Both the position numbers and the translations under genes were made by a program. A stretch of 64,000 bases of DNA, taken from positions 684,501 to 748,500 of the forward strand of contig PQWQ01000007.1 in the NCBI GenBank assembly GCA_002943765.1, read 5' to 3'. Within the stretch, counting starts at the first letter, position 1, and every line of letters starts with the position of its first letter. This DNA comes from Psoroptes ovis (taxonomy: Eukaryota; Arthropoda; Arachnida; Sarcoptiformes; Psoroptidae). Shown piece by piece: positions 1 to 13,059 of this stretch. The notes beneath the pieces were generated by a model. The model saw only the letters and a program-made list of their open reading frames with translations. It made no database searches and was not told the origin of the DNA.

Positions 1-1642
1 TTGAATATGTGAATCCATTAAATTCATTAAACATCATTGAATTTTTTGCCTTCAAATTTTTTGAAATTGGTCAGAAGCTTTCCAATCGAGCTTTGGCATA
101 TTTTATGGATAATTTTTCATTTTTTCCATTTTTTAAAAAATTTTATCGAAAAATATTTCAATGCTTTTGTTCGTTCAATGGTTGGTTTGATTTGGCTTAT
201 AAATCACAAAATGATTGGTCATTTTTCCTCATATTTTTAGTTGCTGTCTAAGGTTATAACCACAACAACCACATCATCGACCAGCAACAAATCGAAGAAT
301 TGAATTGAAAAATTTTTTTTAGCCTGAAAACGAAAAATCAAGTCACGCTTTTCACGCTTTCCATTTTGTTTCTTGGTCTTTGTTCAACCAGCAAAAAATT
401 CTCATAAATAATCACAGCGAATCTAATAACCTTTGACCATTTTGAAATTATTTGTGTTTGAAAATCATTAAAATTAGCCATCTTTATCTTCATTGATTGG
501 ATAGATCGAAGAAATCATTTGTTTTGCGGTTTTTTTGGCTTTGTTTTTTTTGGTTTGGTCAAAAATCGATGACAATTGGGGAAACCAATTGAGAATCATT
601 GATGATCAAAGGTACAGGGCCTTTAATTTCTTTGGTTTATTTGATTTTTTTCTGGTTGTTCGTACCTTGAATTTGTTTTCGAAACAAATCACTTTTCACC
701 GATTCGAAGCCCACAAATTTGTCCAATTTTGAATCATTTTTCGTCTATAGTCTTAGACCTTTACAGACCTTTTCGAACAAAACAATGAACCAATGAATGA
801 ATGAGTGGATGAATGAATGAAATAAAAGAACATCCATCAATGTCATCGAAGAAATAATCAGTGAAATAAACCAAAAATGAAAGAATTTTTATTTTTTTCA
901 TGCAAAGATTATTCGAGGTCTTCCTATTCACATTTTTTCAGTGATCTAGTTTTAGTCTTAGGCTCTCATTGGAAGGTACAATTCAATCATGTGTTTGTGT
1001 GTATGTATCCATAGTGAAATAAGACGAATAGACAGTCTTTTCACCAGTCTATCAAGGTTATGGGGTTTTGTGTTTTGATGAATATTCATTCATTTGATTC
1101 AATTCACATTATTCATCATTTTCATGAAATGAAAAATGTAATTCAAGTGATTTGTCTGAAGCTGGAAACAACTCGAAGAAGAACAAGACCTCGTGTTCTT
1201 CCACCATTATCTTTGATGATAATTTCTTTTGATGATTATTTTGTAAGAATCTGAAGATTATCAAGGTAATAACCTAAACAAAACATAACAATGTTTGACA
1301 TATGAACAAATAAAAGATGGATGATGGCCATGATGATGATGATGATGATGTGCTAAGCTATAACCTGTGTAACTTTGCCAATGTTATTTTGTATTTTGTG
1401 ATGGTATTTTTGTATTGAAAATAATTTGACTAATTATTCAATCATAAAATTCAATTTTCTTGTATTTTTTCATGGTTATTTGTGTATTTTTCAATGGTGG
1501 TGGTTGAAATATTTGAAGTATTTGTTATTTGTTGTTGTAAATCAATTTATCACGAAATAAATCGATAATCAAATATTGATTTTGTCTCTTTTATTCGATT
1601 GATTTTTCAATGAAATATTTTCTTTTCTTCTTTGATTTTCAG
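1..1642. other. Gene-free stretch, probable intron of the following gene
   Basis: No coding exon can be supported here. The stretch is AT-rich with short ATGA/GAATGA repeats and a (TGA)n run at about 1331-1350. It ends in a good 3' splice site, a T-rich tract followed by AG at 1641-1642, just before an in-frame proline-rich exon. It is therefore most simply read as intron sequence of the gene whose 3' end follows. The two short open frames at the left edge are phenylalanine-rich and look like chance reading of AT-rich DNA. Confidence 0.5.
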
Positions 1643-1827
1643 ATTCAAGTAATCCAAGTGAATTTCAATTCAATGGACCACCACCACCACCACCGCCGCC
1701 GCCACCACCATCTCATCAATCAAGTGGTTATTTTGATTTTTATGGTGGACCACCACCGCCACCACCTCCGCCGCCTCCCCCTCCACCATCATTACCGCCC
1801 AATGGACCGCAACCACCACCACCGCCA

Positions 1828-1858
<31 letters not shown>

Positions 1859-2442
1859 CATCAACATCTCAAAGTACAAATGGATTAGAAAATTTATCAA
1901 ATCCGAATAATAGCCTGGGATTAGTTGGTGGCGGTGGCGGTGGATTACCGTATACATCTGGACCAAATAGTAGTAGTCATCCAGCGCCACCAGTACCACA
2001 ATCAGCTTCGGCACCGAATCTTCATGAACCAGGTTTGTAGTTGTTCATTTATAATCTTGAAAATTATTTATCCAATAAAATAAATTCGATTTGAAATTTT
2101 CAAATTCAAAAATCAGGAATCATAAATTTAGGTGCTGATGCTCCATTCATATCAGTAAACAACATGAATCCAGACTCAATGATAAGCGGTAACAATAATA
2201 ATCATAATAATGGTCAATCATCAAGAAATTCAACATCATCACCACAATTGAATGATAATAGTAACCATAATAATAATCAAATACCATTATCAATGACATC
2301 GGATTCATTTATGACAACAACAACAACATTATCATTGTCATCATCATCACCAGCAGTAGTATCGACAAGACCAAATTCAACCACTTCATCTTCGGCAACG
2401 TCGTTTCCAACAACGGCAATGACTGAAACACCTGTTTGGTGA
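1643..2442 (+). CDS. 3' end of a proline-rich, Ser/Asn-rich protein gene (two exons, 5' partial)
   Basis: Two exons can be joined in one frame: 1643-2032 and 2132-2442, with a 99-bp GT-AG intron at 2033-2131 (phase 1, splitting a Gly codon) and a TGA stop at 2440-2442. About 232 residues are visible. The first exon begins SSNPSEFQFNG, followed by a run of about 11 prolines, a GYFDFYGG linker, a second longer Pro run, a Ser run, and a Gly-rich block. It ends with the sequence PQSASAPNLHEPG. The second exon reads ADAPFISVNNMNPDS and then long Asn, Ser and Thr tracts to the C terminus, TETPVW. Without splicing, the frame would stop at once (TAG at 2038-2040), which supports the intron. The composition is that of a disordered tail of a nuclear or scaffold protein, but I do not recognise the family. 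The start and any folded domain lie left of the window. Confidence 0.75.
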
Positions 2443-2546
2443 TTTTCAAATTGATCATCATAATTTGCATTCGATCATCATCAAAAATCTATTGATATCA
2501 TCACCATTATTATCATCATCAAAATCATTTTCAAAAATGAAATATA

Positions 2547-2552
2547 AATAAA
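2547..2552 (+). promoter_or_regulatory. Poly(A) signal of the proline-rich protein gene
   Basis: AATAAA lies about 105 bp past the TGA at 2440-2442 and is followed by a T-rich stretch. The position suits the polyadenylation signal of that gene. Confidence 0.6.
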
Positions 2553-5418
2553 GAATTCTATTTAATTGTTTGTTTTTATTTGTTTAATTATTAATTATTA
2601 TTTGAATTATTTAAATTATTATTGTTCCAATTCAACAAAATATCATTCAAACATTTGATCATTAAAAATCATATAAATAAATTCATCAATTCGATTCATC
2701 AATTTTCAATTCATCATTGATTTATTGCGATTTAGAACAAATACACGCACACACAGCCACCTACACCCACATACAGACACTCACATTCAAACATCTCCAA
2801 CATCTCCAAACATTCAAAGGCAAAAATTTTCTCCTCCAAAAATCAACTTTGAATCATTTATTCACAAATCGCAAAAATAAACAAAAATCAATGATTGGCC
2901 GATTAATTCATATTCAAGTTTATTTGTTTTGTTTGTTTTAAATTCAAACAAAAAATCAAAAATTTCTTTGAATCTCGCTTGTTCACCATTGACTTGAAGC
3001 TTAACATTTTCACATAAATCATTTGTTCATCATCTCAAAAATTCAACAATTTTCAAAATGAATAAATATTAATCAAATTCAAGAAAATCGAAAAATAAAT
3101 ACAAACATATTTGATACTTTGACCATCACCATCCACAATCATCATCATTATCGTCAAACTAATCAATTGATTGCCCCCCGATTACATAAGATGATACAGT
3201 AGCAATCAACAGCAGCAGCTTTGAATCATTTGAAAAATTATCATCCAAAAAAATCAAGTAGGAGGCCGAAAACCGATAATCAATGATTTTCTATTTATCT
3301 ATTTCTTTGATGAGAAATATATCCACAAATATAATAATATCACGCCTTCAATCTTCAAAAATGAAATGAAAACCTACGTATTTTTCGAGAAAATCTGAGA
3401 TTTTGATCAATCAAAATCAAAAAATAACAAATTTCACCAAAGATTTAATGATAATAATAATTGATAATGATTCTCAGAAGATAATGATAATTCGCCAAAG
3501 ATAATCGTCGAGAATATTTCTGAATATTTGAATAATATGAATGAGCTGCTAAGACATATTATTCAAAGACATACACCTGTGATATTACCATCAAAATAAG
3601 CGATTCAATGAATTGAAATTCTTTGAATTTTGAATTTATGAAATTTTTGAAATTTTCAATCGAAATGAAACGATCCGATAGCAAATACGCATCCATTATG
3701 CACCCATTTCTTGCATCAAAACATATCTTGTTTTCAACCAGAAAAACCCAAGAATCAAATTAAGACCTTTGGCCAATTTTGATTTTTGTTTGTTCTCTTT
3801 GAATCATTTGTGAACAATTTTCCCTTCAAATATTCATCAATGAATTTCATTCATTCGTCTCCACTTGTTTGTTTGTTTGTTTCATCCGATTGAAAATTTT
3901 TGAAAAAAATTGACCATATGAAATCCATAAAGACATTAAAACATTCAATGAACACAAACACCTTTGACATTTTTCTTTTTCTTCAAATGTTTTCTGTCAA
4001 TGATGATTCAATATTCTTAAATGAAAAGAGAAGACCTGATACCTGATATAATTTTGTAAATATTTTCAAATGAAAAATAAATGAAATAAAATAAAATCCT
4101 TGAATTTTCGAAAATTTTCGAAGGTTTTAATCTGATTTTTTTTTTTTTTTTTTTTGATATCAACATTGATCGAATAGGCTATAACCTTTGGAAAAAAATA
4201 TTTCCGTCAACCAAATAATGTTCGATGATTTGATTTGATTTTCTTCAAATTCGATTTCATCGATTTCAATTCATTCATTCATTCGATTTTCGATTAAGAT
4301 TTTATCGATCATCATTGAATGATTGGTTCAACAACTAATGATAATGATGATGATGATGATGATTGTCAAAAATTTTGATTGGCAATTTTCGATCAAAAAG
4401 AAAGAAAATTTGGTAAAATTTTCTCATCAAATAAAATAATTCAGTCAAAACAACAATCAAAAAGGTCTTGGGCAACAGTGCAAGCCAATATGGCAACCAA
4501 TTTGATTTGAATCGCACGCCAATCATTTCGTCCATGTATTCAATCGAAATCGATTTATTTATTTTGTCGCCATAATGAACTACTCATTTACTTAATGTAT
4601 TTTCAAGATTATCTATCAGTTTTCTTCGAATGTATTGTATTTCAAATGGAAATAATTCATAGAAATTCAAAGTAATTCAGAATAAATAAATGAAAATGAA
4701 AATGAAATAAATGAATTTTCAATTTATTAATTTTCAATCGAAATTAAATATATTATTATTATTATTATTATTCTCATTATTATCATTGTCAATTATCGAA
4801 TTACCGAGAAAACAATGAATTTCGAGCCATATTGAACCAAATTGAGCCATATTGGAGCATATTGACGAGTGGTAGTAACTGGTTAGTAGCAGTCGCCCAA
4901 TATTTTCTCCGAAGAAAATTGACCAATTATCCAAACGGAAAATTTTTTTCTTCAAATTTGGTAGACCCTTTATTGATAATGATATCATTATTCGTGTTAT
5001 TATTTAGTTTAGTTTAATTTCATTTCATTTCATTTTTTTAAATTATACCAAAATTATTGGAAATTATTGGTAATAGGTCCCCATTATTTCTTATTTCTTC
5101 TCATTATTTTGAATGATGAAACAATTGAAAAATGAATTCGTAGAGAAGTAAATTGGTCCAATTTTTTCGATTATTTCAAATTATTTCTTTAAATTAACCA
5201 GTGAAAAGCAAAGAAATATTTGAAATAATGAATATTTTGCCTATGAGTGTGTTGTTCATGGTGTAAATGTGCTTGTTGTTTACTCAAATTATTTGATATT
5301 TTCACCAATATTTCAGTAGTCATTGAATATAAAATAAACATTCATTTTGAACTCGATTTCAATTCAATTTCGATTCAAAAATGTTCATTTATTCATTAAA
5401 ACATTATTTATATTTATA

Positions 5419-5498
5419 TTCGGTTGTCCTATAAGTTCTTGCCGTTTTTCACATGATTTCCTACGATATAATCGGCAAGAACTTATGGGACAACCCAA
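5419..5498. mobile_element. Palindromic mariner-like MITE (copy 1, symmetric type)
   Basis: This 80-bp element has inverted ends TTCGGTTGTCC and GGACAACCCAA, flanked by TA on both sides (5417-5418 and 5499-5500). The interior reads ATAAGTTCTTGCCG near the left end and CGGCAAGAACTTAT near the right, so almost the whole element folds into one hairpin. It has no coding capacity. A TA target duplication and a TTAGGTTG-like terminus are typical of Tc1/mariner non-autonomous elements. The CTACGATATAATCGGC interior is shared with the copies at 21618, 28285 and 41743. Confidence 0.85.
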
Positions 5499-6060
5499 TA
5501 TTTATATTAACTGAATTTTTTTCAAAGAAAATTGGCGAAATTTTATGATATTTTGGCGCAAATGGAATCACATTTTCATTTTGAAAAATAAATTGGAATT
5601 TTGGAAAATTGGAAAATTGGAAAATGGAATTCATTCATTTACCAAGGAGAAAATTTACCATAAGAAATGGTAAAATGACAATCAAATCACAAATGACACC
5701 AATAATAATAATAATCTAAATATAATCGAAATACAATTGCAATTGGTACAATTCGTAATTTCGTACCAAAAATATATTCAAACGATTTGAAAAAATAAAA
5801 TTCAAGTCTATTTCGATTATTATTATTGGTGATATTGATATCATTATTATTATTATTATGATTCGTCTTGTGATTATTTCAATAATAATAATCGTAATAA
5901 TAATCATTGAACATTAAAAGTTTTACATTTCAAAGAATTTTTGAAGGAGCAGAATAATAAAAATAAAATTCTTGAGATTCACTTATTTTATTTCTTAGAT
6001 TGAAATTACTTGGTGCTTCAAATATGGGGCTTCGAAATTTTGGGAAAATTTTCGAAAAAA

Positions 6061-6510
6061 TCAAAGGCTATAGTCTTTGATAGTCTTTGGAAATTTTTTA
6101 AAGAAATCGAGAAAATTTTACTATGAATCATTGGTTGTTTATTTTCACCAAGATTGAACCTTAGTCAAAAAATTAAAATATTTTGTGGGTATATATAAGT
6201 CGATCAACGTTTGATTGATTTTTCAATGGAAATATTTTTTTCATTTTCAAAATGAAAAAAATATTTTTCATTCTTCAAAATGACAATTTTGTTCATTTTG
6301 AATATGTTCAAAATCTCTAGAAATTTTTTCGAAAAATCGAAAAAATCTAAAGCTATAGTCTTAAGAAATTATTGAAAAAATCTAAAAAATCTAAGGCTAT
6401 AGTCTTTAGAAATTATTGAAAAAATCAAAAAAATCTAAGGCTATAGTCTTTAGAAATTTTCGAAAATTTTGATAAAAATCGAAAAAATCCAAGACTATGG
6501 TCTTGAATAG
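6061..6510. repeat. Short cluster of ctaaggctatagtcttt repeats
   Basis: The motif aaggctatagtcttt or close variants recurs at about 6065, 6350, 6398, 6438 and 6490. It is separated by AAATTTTT / GAAAAAATC spacers, and the middle copies are about 47 bp apart. The motif and spacers match the 44-bp units of the large satellite at 43.8-46.5 kb, so this looks like a small relative or precursor of that array. Confidence 0.7.
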
Positions 6511-7194
6511 TTCGTATTGAAAATTTTGAACGAAAAACAAAATTGAACACTTTGAATTAAAACGAATATATGGCGAATATATTGTAAAATGACATAAAAA
6601 ATTGCCAGTCATTAAAATGATATGGCGAAAAATATCAACGAAACGAAATGAAAAAAAAAGTTTTGTATTTGAATTCGAGCCCCGAAAAATCATTTGTGTC
6701 CATTCGATCCAGCCGAGCATCATTTAATGATTATCATCAATAAATGTACGACAAAATTGTTCAGAGAAATTGGACAATTGTTTTTCTTATTTATTTTTGT
6801 TCACCGAAAAAGTTGTCATTTGAAAAAAATGGTACAACTTTTTCAAATGACCATTATTATTCCAGCCAAGCCAAACTAAACAAATACACAGAAGGACCCA
6901 AATGATTGTTCCGTCTCCATAGATTAATGCGACATGGAAATGGATCGTGGCGAACATGATCATCATCATCATCGAAATATCTTTGAATTGAATTTCAAAA
7001 CGAAAAAAAAAAAAATTCAAATTGAAAAATAAATAAATAATTATGATGTTTTTTTGTTTTGTTTCGAGAAATTGAAAATGGACGGAAATATTGTATGACA
7101 TGAAATAGATGAACATTCCATTGTTTTTAATGCGAATGAATCTGAATGAATTATCATATCGAATGGCCATGGAATACAATGGCAATTAATTTAA

Positions 7195-7211
7195 ACACAC
7201 ACACACACACA
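7195..7211. repeat. (CA)n microsatellite
   Basis: An uninterrupted AC dinucleotide run in the gene-free region. Confidence 0.95.
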
Positions 7212-8250
7212 GAGACAATCATAAACGATTTGATCATTATTTATTCGGATCACTTGTTTTACGCTGGCCACCAACAATCAATGAATGAATTGATTCAGAA
7301 GATTCAAAGTAAACTGAATGATTCAACCAATATTTGAAATGATCCGATTTTTTTCTGGCCAATTTTCTCAATGAAATGACCCATAACATTGCTTGATAAT
7401 TCTCATTAACATCAAAATCATATGCTGCCAAAAAAGGGTTAAAGGTTTCGAAATTTCATTGATGATAATGATAATTATGATGATGATGATGGCGATCAAT
7501 GGTCAATCGATGATCAATTATCCATACAATCATTCGGTAATTATTTGTGATTTGTTTGTTTTTGGTCCGACAAATACATTTCTCGCTCAAATACAATGAC
7601 ATATGAAATGATTTAAGCGAAAATTATTTTTTAGGTGAAAATATTCAAATGTTCAGTGGTTCGGTCATTTTTTCATTCACCCATTCATCATTAATTATGA
7701 ATTTTTTTTTTTCGATTCAAATATCAATGAAATGACAGTTAAACGCTTAAATATCGACAATCGAGCCGATGTATTGCGTGGATACAGTTCGATGATTATT
7801 TCAAAGCATAAAACATTGCAGAGATCGAAAGATTCGTATTTCATTTTTAATGATAATTTCCCATTGTCTGTATCTGATGATTTGATTTGGTCCAAATTTG
7901 ATTTTGGTCTATGTCTTCCATCATTAATTATCAGAGATTTTTTCTATATTTTTCAATGAGAACATATCCATTGACCAATTAAATATGATTTCCGATCGTA
8001 TTTTGTTCTATCAAACATTATTTATTATTAATTTATCATTATATTTCATTTATTTATACAAGAAACAAACAAACAGTCAACAATCAACAAATAAATTAAA
8101 ATTCAAATCACCAAACATTATTGATACAATTTATAAATAAATATAAATTAGGGTCAGAAATATATTAGACATCAATGCTACAATGGTAGAAAAATCATTG
8201 AAATTGAATCCATTCAATCCATTGATTCATTTATTTATTTCATTTATATA

Positions 8251-8333
8251 TTAAGTTGTCCGAAAAGTTCATTCCGCTTATTCAATTAATGTTGTTCAAT
8301 GAAAATCGGCCACAACTTTACGGACAACAAAAA
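8251..8333. mobile_element. Palindromic mariner-like MITE (copy 2, asymmetric type)
   Basis: The left end TTAAGTTGTCCGAAAAGTTC is preceded by TA. The right end ACAACTTTACGGACAAC is followed by a degraded AAAA before TA. The interior carries the CATTCCGCTTA...GAAAATCGGCC signature of the asymmetric subfamily shared with 12496, 12980, 16799, 37952 and 51066. The right boundary is approximate because the terminal CCTAA has mutated. Confidence 0.75.
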
Positions 8334-9778
8334 TATTTTATATTTATTCAAATGATTAATTTTATAATCAATCATTTAATTGGAAATAAATATGAATTAT
8401 TATTTCATTCATTTATTTATTTATAATTTATAATTTATAATATTTATAATCAATGATCAAAATAAATTCCAAAAACAAAACAACAATTGTGATATAATAA
8501 TTTATCATTTGAAATTGAAGTTATGTCAATTTGTTTTGTTTTCAAATTGGCCAAAAAATGCCAAATGAATGGATGAATTTATTGAAAATTTATCCATTGA
8601 TTTGGTTGATCATTGAAAATCGATCAATGAATAGATTTGATTGATTAAATCAATGATCTTAGACAGGTAGTAATCGAATCGAATTGAAATGTAAGATTTG
8701 GTCAAGAATTTTTTTTTTCGGTTTAATTCATTTGCTTTTGAATTTCTGGACTTTCATTATCTGGACTACGGTTTTTTTCCATCCAACAAATTGATATGAA
8801 TTCATTTCATTCATTTATTTTCAATCTTTGAATTTCCATTTATGAAACAATCATTGAATTTTCATAAATGAAATGAAATTTGAATTGAAGAAAAATGAAA
8901 AATTAATTATAATTTGAAAATGTTAAATTGACCATCTTTTGTTTTTTTAATGAATGAACACAAATGATTGAATCAAATGAATCAAATGAATGAATGAATC
9001 AAATTGATTAATGATCGGATTTTTTCTGATTTTGAAAAAAAGCAAAAAAAACAATAAAAATAATTAACTTTTCATAGGGAAATATATACAATGAACAAAC
9101 TTTCATTCAATGAATACAACCTTTTAGATAGATTTTCAGGTGAAAAAATTGAAATTTTTTTCGACCTGTAAACCTGTAAATTGCCAGCAAAATAAAGCCA
9201 AATAAATTCAAAAATTCACCTGTAAAACTGCGCTAGGAAACTGTGCTGGAACCTGTGTTCAAGTAGAAAATCAATTTAAATTTAAAATATTTTCAAAAAA
9301 ATAATTCGTAAAATGATTTTCATTCAAATAAATTCGTTAATTTTCAATTTTTTTCTTTCAAATTTCTACGATTTACGAGATCATTCATATTTATATATTG
9401 TACATTGCCTATGGCATTTTTTAACGGGAAAAAAAATTATTCAAAAAATACAAATCAGGCCTTTGTTTCATAATTTTGAACTGGAATATGGTCGAAATTT
9501 TTTTTGACCAGTTTCATTGTATAAAATGTATTGTTCAAAATTTAAAATATTGTTTAATGAAGATGAATAAATGAATTTTCCATTGAATAATAATGTGTAT
9601 TGTTTTACTATTATTCAACGGCCATATTTACGTTCTCAACTCTGACATAGCATACAAAGCATTCATTCATTTATTATTTCAAAGCATTTATTTGATCTAA
9701 ATTGTTTGATATTTTTCATTATTTTTTTTACTGGCTGAATACAATCGAAAATTGTGTACACGAATGTATTGCTGTATA

Positions 9779-9859
9779 TTAGGTTGTCCGAAAAGTTTTT
9801 GCTGATTTTTCAATTATTTTTCAACGATAAAATCGGCAAAAACTTTCCTGACGATCTAA
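9779..9859. mobile_element. Palindromic mariner-like MITE (copy 3)
   Basis: An 81-bp element flanked by TA. The left end is TTAGGTTGTCCGAAAAGTTT. The right end, AACTTTCCTGACGATCTAA, has several substitutions. The arms pair through TTTTTGCTGATTTT and AAAATCGGCAAAAA. It is non-coding. Confidence 0.8.
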
Positions 9860-10581
9860 TATTTGAGTTATTGTTTTTTTTTGGGGGGAAATTGATTTGA
9901 ATTTAAAACTGTTTTTGACCGAAAAAAAAAATTCGAAACCAATTAATAATCTCGTTGGATTGAAATTTCCATTTTTTTTTTCATTTAATGAAAATCATTC
10001 ATATAATTCATCCATTTTTCACTCAAAATGATAATGATGATGATGACCATCTTCATTGATTTAAAAATAATCATCTTTATGGTTATTCATTTGTTTTTCC
10101 GAACAAAAATTTCTTATTTTTTCTTCTGGCCATGGTCTGCCTCGGATGTTTCATATTTCAAAACGAAGAAACAAAATGAATGATTTTTGAATGGGAAACA
10201 TTGTTTCGATTAATGAATTGAATTGAATGAATCAATGGAAATTCATTCATCGCATTTGATTAATTTAAATGTTAATTGTAATTCATAGATTTTTTTCGTA
10301 ATTATTTGGCCAAAGTAAAAAGCATTTACTTCGTAAGGCTATCGTTTACTCGATGCCTATCAATTCGATGTTCAATACCATGTCGGAAAAAATAGACCAA
10401 TTTGTGCTTCGAAAAATTCAAAACAATATTTACCTTGAATCACCTCATATATGCAAATACATTCATTCATTCAATTCAAGTCAAGTCAATTTTGAATTGT
10501 TTTCTTCTTATTCATTTATATTATAATTTATTTGAACCTTAAACATATCAAATTGCTTTGATTATTAAAAGAGGATGTCGT

Positions 10582-10602
10582 ACACACACACACACACACA
10601 CA
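10582..10602. repeat. (CA)n microsatellite
   Basis: An AC dinucleotide run, uninterrupted. Confidence 0.95.
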
Positions 10603-10921
10603 TATAATTGAATGCATTGTTTTTTTCCATTATTTTTAATGGAAATGAATCAAATTTGTTCATTTCAAACCAACATCAATATGATGATGATCATCATCAA
10701 TTGTTGTTGTTCAAAAACATCAATGGACCAATTGGTGGTGGTGGTCATATACATACATTTAACTTATTTGAATTTGAATGAATTTGAACAAATTTGAACA
10801 TCTGAATTCTTCGCTGCTGATGAGCCAAGCCCTGAAACAATGTTTTTTCATTTCTTAATAAAATAAATTGAAGAAATTAAAGAAAATTGAAGAAAATTAA
10901 AAGAAAATGAAATGAAATGAA

Positions 10922-10971
10922 AATACAATGTAATTTCAATGTATTTAATCACATTGAAATTACATTGTATT
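10922..10971. repeat. Perfect 21-bp inverted repeat (hairpin)
   Basis: The left arm at 10922-10942 (AATACAATGTAATTTC...) and the right arm at 10951-10971 (ACATTGAAATTACATT...) are exact reverse complements over 21 bp with an 8-bp loop (ATTTAATC). It lacks the TTAGGTTG ends of the MITE family and is a separate structure. Its origin is unknown. Confidence 0.9.
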
Positions 10972-11623
10972 CATTATTATTCAACTTTGAATGAAGCAAA
11001 AAGTGGGTGTTTTTCCCCATCCCCTTGATTGTTGTTTACTACATCACTTAAATTGTGTTCGCGTGTATTTACATCGCATCTCATTCCATCTTAAATTTTA
11101 ATAAATAAATTATCATAATTATTTATTCATTTGAATTTAATCAAACAAACGAACCAAGCAAACATCTAAACATCTTGCCAACAGCTTAACAACTGGTCGA
11201 AATTTCGTAAGTACTAATCCAAATTAATATCAGCAGCAGCTAAACATCACATCACCAAAAGCTAACAACTTTTAAACGACCAACAAAAATGACATTTCAA
11301 AGGTTTTAACCCAAGAAAACTCGGATAATTAAAAATTTCTGGTGACAAAATTTTTTTTCCTTAATTAGAATTCAACATAACCCCGTTGGATACCTTGGCT
11401 TTGAAATGTTCATTTGATGAATATTCATCATTAAATGAATGTATTAAAATATTCATGTCTTAAATATTCATCAAGGGCTATTCTATCTTTGGTGTTATGA
11501 ATAATGAGAATATTGTATAATTGTTTTGAAATTTGATATTTTTTACGAATGGAAACAAATAACCAAAAAAATTAAAAAAAACAACCTTTTAAAACCTTTT
11601 AACAGCCTTTGAAGACACAAAAA

Positions 11624-11656
11624 AAATTTGTTTTTTTCTTCGAAAAAAACAAATTT
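11624..11656. repeat. Perfect 15-bp inverted repeat
   Basis: The arms are 11624-11638 (AAATTTGTTTTTTTC) and 11642-11656 (GAAAAAAACAAATTT), separated by three bases. This is a low-complexity hairpin, possibly of chance origin in AT-rich DNA. Confidence 0.7.
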
Positions 11657-12495
11657 CTCGTCAAATCCTATGAGGATATGAGAATATTATTTTTCAGAGC
11701 TTATAACCTTTAAATATTCATGTATGAACAACCTTATGAGATGATAAACAACAACACTAGACGCCACAGGATCATTTTGATCAAATATCAAGTATTTCAT
11801 TTTGTTTGTTTGTTTGTTTGTTTGATGATATGTCAACATTATGACATTTTTCAAAGATAAATTTAGTTTTTCGTACCATAAAAACAAGCGAAAAAAACAT
11901 CCGTGTATCAGCAAGAAATTTTGAAAAAAATTTCGAAAATCCGCATCAGTCATTCTGATCATCAGTCACTTTGATCATCAATCATTTTGAACATCATCAC
12001 CATCAATGGCTATGATGATGATCATCATCATCATTGACGAACTGATTGATTGACAAGTCCAATTCAGGCGAAAATGTTTTAAAAAATTTAAATTTTAAAT
12101 CAAATCAAACGAAATGAATTAAGTAAATTACCTTCAAAAATTATTTATTTATTTTTGTGAAATAATTTCATTTCGATTCGTATTTTGTTTGTTTGTTTGT
12201 TTGTTTACCATTTATTCATTTTATCTAATCAAAAAGTCAAATGAATTTTGCTTCTTGGTCATATCTCTCGATTGCATGTTGTTTGATTATCATACCATTG
12301 ACAATTTGCTTCGAATGCGACGATTTTCTCAAACTACGAACGAAATAATGTTCAACTGCTGATGATGATGATGATGATAATATTAACTCAACGAACAAAC
12401 GATGAATCTATAATAGCAAATCATCGTTGTTTATCATCGCATTTACATTTATCATTTGAAATCCAATTTCTTGTTGATTTGTTGAAAATAACATT

Positions 12496-12576
12496 TTAGG
12501 TTGTCCGAAAAGTTCATTTCGCTTAATCCGATAGAGTTGCTCATGAAAATTGGCCAGAACTTTTCGGACAATCTAA
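12496..12576. mobile_element. Palindromic mariner-like MITE (copy 4, asymmetric type)
   Basis: The left end is TTAGGTTGTCCGAAAAGTTC and the right end GAACTTTTCGGACAATCTAA. The interior CATTTCGCTTAATCCGATAG / AGTTGCTCATGAAAATTGGC places it in the asymmetric subfamily. The flanking TA dinucleotides are degraded on both sides (TT and AT). Confidence 0.8.
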
Positions 12577-12979
12577 ATTTTAAGATTATAAACAAAACAT
12601 TTTTTCAAATTTTCTTAAAAATTAAATTTATCTTTGAAATGAATAATTGAATATTTTTCTACTGAATTGGAACTTGATTGAAAAAAAGGAAAAATATAAT
12701 TTAAATTAAATGAACATTAACCAATTTTCCATTTGATGATGATTTGATAATTATTTTAATAATAATAAATCATTTGGAATGACATTCATCATTATTTGTT
12801 CAAGTATTTATTTAGCTGTTGTTTAGTTAAATTCATTTAACCGGTGCAAATAATTATTAAAATCATTTGATAACGTTTTATTTTCCTTGAATTGTCTGAT
12901 ATTTCAAAGCAAAAAACCAGGAAAAATCACAGAAAAAATTCAAGAAAAAAAATAATCAAATAACCACCTGTTGAATATA

Positions 12980-13059
12980 TTAGACTGTCCGAAAAGTTCA
13001 TTCGGCTTAATCAATAGAGTTGCTAATGAAAATCAGCCAGAACTTTTCGGACAACTTAA
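12980..13059. mobile_element. Palindromic mariner-like MITE (copy 5, asymmetric type)
   Basis: An 80-bp element with TA on both sides. The ends are TTAGACTGTCCGAAAAGTTC and GAACTTTTCGGACAACTTAA. The interior CATTCGGCTTAATCAATAG / AGTTGCTAATGAAAATCAGC is close to the asymmetric consensus. It lies about 400 bp from copy 4. Confidence 0.85.

Larger units (their letters stand above)
2553..10921. other. Gene-free AT-rich DNA, left part of the gene desert
   Basis: No open frame here has recognisable protein features. The frames present are short, Phe/Ile/Asn/His-rich and unspliced. Contents I can name are three palindromic MITEs (5419, 8251 and 9779), a small cluster of ctaaggctatagtcttt-type repeats (about 6060-6510), CA repeats at 7195-7211 and 10582-10602, and many ATGA/ATC microsatellites. 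Nothing else is supported. Confidence 0.6.

Noticed and set aside
1670..2014. 114-codon minus-strand frame with long Met and Val runs
   Set aside because: It is the antisense shadow of the poly-Pro/Ser exon of the plus-strand gene.
6787..7185. 132-codon minus-strand open frame
   Set aside because: Composition is Phe/Ile/Met-rich with poly-Met from ATC repeats and poly-Phe from a poly(A) tract. It looks like read-through of low-complexity DNA.
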